DNA of 64,000 bases from Acidovorax sp. MR-S7. Lineage in GTDB: Bacteria; Pseudomonadota; Gammaproteobacteria; Burkholderiales; Burkholderiaceae_C. The translations under genes were made by a program, and so were the position numbers. The stretch lies in assembly GCF_000400995.2 (NCBI RefSeq), contig NZ_DF238937.1, forward strand, positions 38,779 through 102,778, written 5' to 3'. Within the stretch, counting starts at the first letter, position 1; each line of letters begins with the position of its first letter. A model generated the notes under the pieces. It was not told where the DNA came from. It worked only from the letters and a program-made list of their open reading frames with translations, and ran no database searches. This document shows, piece after piece, positions 59,964 to 64,000 of this stretch.

Positions 59964-60842
59964 TCAGAGCCCCAGCAAGGCCAGGATGGCCTGCATGATC
60001 TGCTGCGGGCCCCAGAGCATGGCGGCGATTCCCCCGCCCGCGAGGAAGGGACCGAAGGGGACGTACTTGCCCTCGCGCAGGTGGCTGGCCAGCTTCATCG
60101 CAATGCCCACGAGCGCCCCGATGACCGATGCGATCAGGATGATGGGCACCAGCGCCTGCCAGCCGAACCATGCGCCCAGCGCAGCGAACAGCTTGAAGTC
60201 GCCATAGCCCATGCCTTCCTTGCCGGTCGCGAGCTTGAAGCCCCAGTACACGGCCCAGAGCGACAGGTAGCCGCCCACGGCGCCCAGGATGGCGTCTGCA
60301 GGCGTGACGTCGATCCACCGCAGCGTGGCCGCGGTCAGGCCGGCCCAGAGCAGGGGCAGGGTGATGTCGTCCGGCAGGAGGGTCGTGTCCCAGTCGATGA
60401 AGGCCAGGGCCACCAGGGCCGCGCAGAAGCCGCACCAGGCTGCCGTGGCCGCGGACCAGCCCCAGTGGACCGCGCAGGCGTAGAACAGCGCGCCCGTGAG
60501 CAGCTCCACCAGCGGGTAGCGTGCGCTGATGCGCGTGCCGCAGCCCGAGCAGCGTCCGCGCAGGCCGATGTAGCTGAGCACCGGGATGTTCTCGTACCAG
60601 CGCACCTCATGCCCGCAGGAGGGGCAGCGGGAGCGCGGCGCCCAGAGGTTGAAAGTCTCCGTGGAAACGGGGGCTGTGCCTTCGGGGAGCAGGCCGGCAT
60701 CGCGTGCGTACTGGTCGCACTCTGCTGCCCACTGGCGTTCCATCATGCGGGGCAGCCGGTGGATCACCACGTTGAGAAAACTGCCGATCAGCAGGCCCAG
60801 GATGCCGACCAACGCGGCGTCCCATTGCGCAGAACCCGTCAT
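59964..60842 (-). CDS. pilD: Type IV prepilin peptidase / N-methyltransferase
   Basis: A 292-residue inner-membrane aspartic protease that cleaves prepilin leaders and N-methylates the new N terminus. Zinc cysteines 73, 76, 98 and 101 (CPSC, CSGC) are all present, as in the bifunctional type. Catalytic aspartates are in LAFIDWDTTLLPDD (about 150) and KEGMGYGDFKLF (about 215). About eight hydrophobic helices. It follows pilC by 3 nt. Confidence 0.95.
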   Translation of the reverse strand: MTGSAQWDAALVGILGLLIGSFLNVVIHRLPRMMERQWAAECDQYARDAGLLPEGTAPVSTETFNLWAPRSRCPSCGHEVRWYENIPVLSYIGLRGRCSGCGTRISARYPLVELLTGALFYACAVHWGWSAATAAWCGFCAALVALAFIDWDTTLLPDDITLPLLWAGLTAATLRWIDVTPADAILGAVGGYLSLWAVYWGFKLATGKEGMGYGDFKLFAALGAWFGWQALVPIILIASVIGALVGIAMKLASHLREGKYVPFGPFLAGGGIAAMLWGPQQIMQAILALLGL

Positions 60843-60845
60843 CGA

Positions 60846-62063
60846 TCAGACCACCTGGCCCAGCTTGAAGATCGGCAGGTACATGGACACGACGATGCCG
60901 CCGATCAGCGTGCCGAGGAACACGATGATGATGGGCTCCATCAGGCTGGACAGCCCGGCCACCATTTCATCGACTTCCTGCTCGTAGAAGTCGGCCGCCT
61001 TGCCCAGCATGTGGTCGATGGAGCCCGATTCCTCGCCGATGGCGCACATCTGCAGCACCATCGAGGGGAAGACGTTGGCATTGCCCATGGCGGCCGTGAG
61101 GCTGGTGCCGGTGGAGACTTCCTGCTGGATCTTGTCCGTGGCGATCGCGTACACGGAGTTGCCGGAGGCGCCGCCCACCGAATCCAGCGCCTCCACCAGC
61201 GGCACGCCGGCCGCGAACATGGTGGACAGCGTGCGCGTCCAGCGCGCGACGCAGGACTTGTCGATCAGTGCGCCGAAGATGGGCAGCTTCAGCAGCAGGC
61301 GGTCCATGAAGCGCTGCATCTTCTCGTTGCGTTTCCACGCCTGCATGAAGAAGTAGAAGCCGCCGCCGATCACGCCGAAGATCAGGTACCAGTAGGACAC
61401 GAAGAATTCGCTGATCGCCATCACGAGCAACGTGGGAGCCGGCAGATCGGCACCGAAGGAAGAGAACACCTCCTTGAAGGCCGGGATCACGAAGATCATG
61501 ATGATGGTCACCACCACGAACGCGACGATGATCACCGAGATCGGGTACATCAGCGCCGAGCGGATCTTGCCTTTGATGGCCTCCGTCTTTTCCATGTAGG
61601 TCGCGAGCCGGTCCAGCAGCGTTTCCAGGATACCGGCCGCCTCGCCCGCCTCGACGAGGTTGCAGTAGAGGCTGTCGAAGTACATGGGGTACTTGCGGAA
61701 GGCGGAGTTCAGCGACGTACCCGTCTCCACGTCGCTGCGGATGTCGTTGAGCAGCTTGGTGACGCTCGCGTTGGCGTTGCCGCGCCCCACGATGTCGAAG
61801 GCCTGCAGCAAGGGCACGCCCGCCTTCATCATGGTGGCCATCTGACGCGTGAAGAGCGCGATGTCCTTGGGCTTGATCTTCTTGCCGGAGCGCATCCGGC
61901 GCTTCTTGATCTTCGTGGGCAGCACGCCCTGGCGCCGCAGGGTGGCCTTGACCTGGTTCTCGCCCGAAGCGCGTACCTCGCCGCGGACGACCTTTCCGCT
62001 GCGGTCCTTGCCCTCCCACTCAAAGACGAAATCCTTGATGTCCCTCGATGTTGCGGTTGCCAT
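60846..62063 (-). CDS. pilC: Type IV pilus inner-membrane platform protein PilC
   Basis: A 405-residue protein with two GspF domains. Each has a PxxLxxFxxxL-like core: the first near ALFTRQMATMMKAGVPLLQA, the second near RWTRTLSTMFAAGVPLVEAL. Three or so membrane helices include MYPISVIIVAFVVVTIIMIF. It anchors the PilB/PilT motors and controls pilus assembly. GSIDHMLGKAADFYEQEVDE is the conserved end of the second domain. 19 nt downstream of pilB. Confidence 0.94.
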   Translation of the reverse strand: MATATSRDIKDFVFEWEGKDRSGKVVRGEVRASGENQVKATLRRQGVLPTKIKKRRMRSGKKIKPKDIALFTRQMATMMKAGVPLLQAFDIVGRGNANASVTKLLNDIRSDVETGTSLNSAFRKYPMYFDSLYCNLVEAGEAAGILETLLDRLATYMEKTEAIKGKIRSALMYPISVIIVAFVVVTIIMIFVIPAFKEVFSSFGADLPAPTLLVMAISEFFVSYWYLIFGVIGGGFYFFMQAWKRNEKMQRFMDRLLLKLPIFGALIDKSCVARWTRTLSTMFAAGVPLVEALDSVGGASGNSVYAIATDKIQQEVSTGTSLTAAMGNANVFPSMVLQMCAIGEESGSIDHMLGKAADFYEQEVDEMVAGLSSLMEPIIIVFLGTLIGGIVVSMYLPIFKLGQVV

Positions 62064-62082
62064 TGGTGTCGTTCCGTCGCGA

Positions 62083-63819
62083 TTATTCGTTGGTGACGGC
62101 CAGGACCTCTTCGAGCGAGGTCAGTCCGATCTTCGCTTTGTGCAGGCCGGACTCGCGCAGGGAGCGCACCCCTTCCAGCCGGGCCTGCTCCGCGATTTCC
62201 AGGGCACTGCCGTCGCGCAGGATGATGCGTTGCGTCTCTTCGGAAACGGGCATGACCTGGTAGATGCCGACACGTCCCTTGTAGCCGTTGTTGCAGGCGG
62301 AGCATCCGACGGGCTTGTAGGTCACCCAGGAGCCATCGATTTCTTCCTCGCGGTAGCCGGCCTCCAGCAGGGTTTCATGCGGAATGTCGGCCGGGGCCTT
62401 GCAGTTGGGGCACAGGCGGCGCGCGAGGCGTTGCGCGGTGATCAGGATGACGCTGGATGCGATGTTGAAGGGGGCGATCCCCATGTTGCGCATGCGCGTC
62501 AACGTCGTCGGTGCGTCGTTGGTGTGCAGGGTCGAGAGCACCAGGTGGCCCGTTTGTGCGGCCTTGATCGAGATGTCCGCAGTTTCCAGGTCCCGGATTT
62601 CGCCGACCATGATGATGTCCGGATCCTGGCGCAGGAAGGCCTTGAGCGCCGTGGCGAAGGTAAGCCCCGCCTTCTCGTTGACGTTGACCTGGTTCACGCC
62701 CGGCAGGTTGATTTCCGATGGGTCTTCCGCCGTCGCGATGTTGACGCCGGGCTTGTTCAGCAGGTTCAGGCAGGTGTAGAGGGACACCGTCTTGCCGGAA
62801 CCCGTGGGTCCGGTCACCAGAATCATGCCGTAGGGCCGGCCGATGGCATGCAGGAGCCGTTCTTTTTCTTCGGGCTCGTACCCCAGCGCGTCGATCCCCA
62901 GCTTGGCGCTGCTCGGATCGAGGATACGGATCACGATCTTTTCGCCGAACAAGGTCGGCAGGGTGCTTACGCGGAAGTCGATCACCCGGTCGGGGCCCAC
63001 CTTGAGCTTCATCCGGCCGTCTTGTGGCACTCTTTTCTCGGAAATATCGAGGCGGGAGATGACCTTGATCCGGGAAGCCAGCTTTTCCTTGATCGCAATG
63101 GGAGGCGAGGCGATTTCCCGCAATTCCCCGTCGATGCGAAAGCGCACGCGGTAATGGTGCTCGTAAGGTTCGAAATGCAGATCGGATGCCCGCATGTTGA
63201 ATGCGTCCAGCAGCATCTTATGCAGAAACTTGACGATGGGGGCATCTTCGACCTCGGTGGTCGCTGCCTCGTTGCTTTCCGATGCCTCTTCGACGGGAAT
63301 GTCATCGAATTCAAAATCCCCGCCACTGGTAATCGTGTCCAGGGTTTCGCTGACGCTTTTGGAGGTCGCATCGATGAGTTTGATGAGCTTGTCGTGCTCG
63401 GCGATGATCCAGTCCACGCCCATCTGGGTCGTGAATTTGATCTTTTCCGCAGCCTCCTGGTCCGTGGGATCGGCCGTTGCGACGATCAGGCGGTTATTGC
63501 GCTTATTCAGCGCGACCACCTTGTAAGCCTGGCACAGCTTGGCGTCCAGCAATTCCTTGGGAATGCGCAATGGATCAATAGCGCTGATATCCACCAAAGG
63601 CGCGCCAAAAATCGCAGACACTGTATGTGCCAAATCGCTGGGGGTGATCGTGTTGGATCCCGTCAATTCAGCGATGAAATTGGTGCGGCTTGTTTGTGAT
63701 TTTTTGTAAATATCCTCGGCGGATTTCTGGCTCAGTTTTCCCACAGACATGAGCGCCCGCGCCAAGCCTGGCAGAGCAATAGAGGGAGACTCTTTCTGAG
63801 GGGTACCTACGGCAGCCAT
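62083..63819 (-). CDS. pilB: Type IV pilus assembly ATPase PilB
   Basis: A 578-residue hexameric motor for pilus extension. An N-terminal GspE-type domain (about 1-160) is followed by the ATPase core: Walker A MILVTGPTGSGKTVSLYTCL near 330-345, the Asp box TAEDPSEINLPGVNQ, Walker B DPDIIMVGEIRDLETADISI and the His box TGHLVLSTLHTNDAPTTLTR. A zinc-binding tetracysteine (CPNCKAP and CSACNNG) is present. ATG 63819 starts the pilBCD-coaE-zapD-yacG run. A sigma-54-like site lies about 100 nt upstream. Confidence 0.95.
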   Translation of the reverse strand: MAAVGTPQKESPSIALPGLARALMSVGKLSQKSAEDIYKKSQTSRTNFIAELTGSNTITPSDLAHTVSAIFGAPLVDISAIDPLRIPKELLDAKLCQAYKVVALNKRNNRLIVATADPTDQEAAEKIKFTTQMGVDWIIAEHDKLIKLIDATSKSVSETLDTITSGGDFEFDDIPVEEASESNEAATTEVEDAPIVKFLHKMLLDAFNMRASDLHFEPYEHHYRVRFRIDGELREIASPPIAIKEKLASRIKVISRLDISEKRVPQDGRMKLKVGPDRVIDFRVSTLPTLFGEKIVIRILDPSSAKLGIDALGYEPEEKERLLHAIGRPYGMILVTGPTGSGKTVSLYTCLNLLNKPGVNIATAEDPSEINLPGVNQVNVNEKAGLTFATALKAFLRQDPDIIMVGEIRDLETADISIKAAQTGHLVLSTLHTNDAPTTLTRMRNMGIAPFNIASSVILITAQRLARRLCPNCKAPADIPHETLLEAGYREEEIDGSWVTYKPVGCSACNNGYKGRVGIYQVMPVSEETQRIILRDGSALEIAEQARLEGVRSLRESGLHKAKIGLTSLEEVLAVTNE

Positions 63820-63916
63820 GTAACCAGCGGATTCTTAAGACGGAAAAGGAAACCCGCCTATCATCGCCGATGATTTATGGCATGTACAGGTTTGCTCGTC
63901 GGTATGCGTTGCCTGG

Positions 63917-63931
63917 GCAACAGGCTGGCCA
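63917..63931 (-). promoter_or_regulatory. Candidate sigma-54 (RpoN) promoter upstream of pilB
   Basis: On the minus strand the bases read TGGCCAGCCTGTTGC, which keeps the -24 GG and -12 GC with exact spacing (TGGC-N7-TTGC). The start site would be about 85 nt before the pilB ATG. Type IV pilin genes are often RpoN-dependent; for pilB this is an inference from pattern alone. Confidence 0.35.
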
Positions 63932-63955
63932 GAGGGTGTGCAGAATTTTGTGTAA

Positions 63956-63993
63956 ACGGACAATCCACCGCCGGCGCGAGCCGGCCTGTCCGT
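63956..63993. other. Stem-loop at the right edge
   Basis: ACGGACA (63956-63962) pairs with TGTCCGT (63987-63993), and inside it GCCGGC (63970-63975) pairs with GCCGGC (63980-63985) around GCGA. No T run follows on either strand, so it may be a transcript-end structure, an attenuator, or part of an operator. Confidence 0.4.
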
Positions 63994-64000
63994 AAGCACA

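Larger units (their letters stand above)
63820..64000. other. Upstream region of pilB (no gene seen)
   Basis: 181 nt to the right window edge, less GC-rich than coding DNA. It contains a sigma-54-like element and a stem-loop, and no supported open frame. Any gene further right lies outside the window. Confidence 0.4.

Overview
The window is high-GC, densely coded chromosomal DNA from a betaproteobacterium, most likely a member of the Comamonadaceae (Acidovorax/Alicycliphilus/Diaphorobacter-like). This rests on gene order (mlaFEDACB-ibaG-murA-his-tatABC-petABC-sspAB, dciA-like/M23/secA, pilBCD-coaE-zapD-yacG), on family content, and on intergenic repeats I associate with that family. No prophage, plasmid, CRISPR array or rRNA operon was seen. 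There is one tRNA gene (Thr, anticodon TGT).

Layout. 1-4.8 kb: tail of an unknown gene, a branched-chain-type substrate-binding protein and methylmalonate-semialdehyde dehydrogenase, a divergent LysR regulator, and a REP-associated (RAYT-type) transposase with a degenerate active site. 4.9-11.2 kb: gltB-gltD, glutamate synthase. 11.3-15.7 kb: an NHL-repeat, IPTL-CTERM exported protein, divergent from an overlapping response regulator/histidine kinase pair. 15.8-19.5 kb: polar amino-acid ABC transporter and a DUF3422 gene. 19.6-21.0 kb: speD-speE on the minus strand with a long leader. 21.4-27.3 kb: the Mla lipid-transport operon including mlaA, a YadGH-type exporter and ibaG. 27.3-40.3 kb: murA and the histidine genes hisG-D, [DUF2917/MocR regulator], hisC-B-H-A, [galE], hisF-I-E, then a membrane protein, a patatin and a HIT protein. 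40.3-41.9 kb: tatABC. 42-46.6 kb: DegS-like protease (minus), MHS transporter, Nif3-like protein, pdxA. 46.7-51.4 kb: mscL (minus), petABC, sspA-sspB and tRNA-Thr. 51.4-57.8 kb: DUF721/DciA-like gene (minus), M23 peptidase, secA, argJ and a DUF815 ATPase. 57.8-64 kb: mutT, then on the minus strand pilB, pilC, pilD, coaE, zapD and yacG.

Many neighbours are joined by ATGA or TGATG overlaps, so translational coupling is widespread. This holds within the mla, his, amino-acid ABC, speDE and coaE-zapD groups.

The most unusual signal is a family of short imperfect-palindromic intergenic repeats with at least twelve clear copies. The core reads ATAGCTGCTTGCGCTTG, then a short spacer, then AAGCGCTGGAGGCCGATTTG. 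Copies occur in both orientations. Two long-arm copies and one compact copy form strong hairpins between convergent genes and look like bidirectional terminators. In three other copies (before murA, pdxA and the DUF815 ATPase) the right end supplies a purine-rich Shine-Dalgarno-like stretch and an in-frame start codon for the next gene. In a further copy the edge overlaps the hisH start codon, and the 5' end of hisD looks like a degenerate copy read as protein. I propose these repeats have been used as terminators, leaders and start sites. A RAYT-type transposase lies in the same window, but no link to the repeats can be shown from this sequence.
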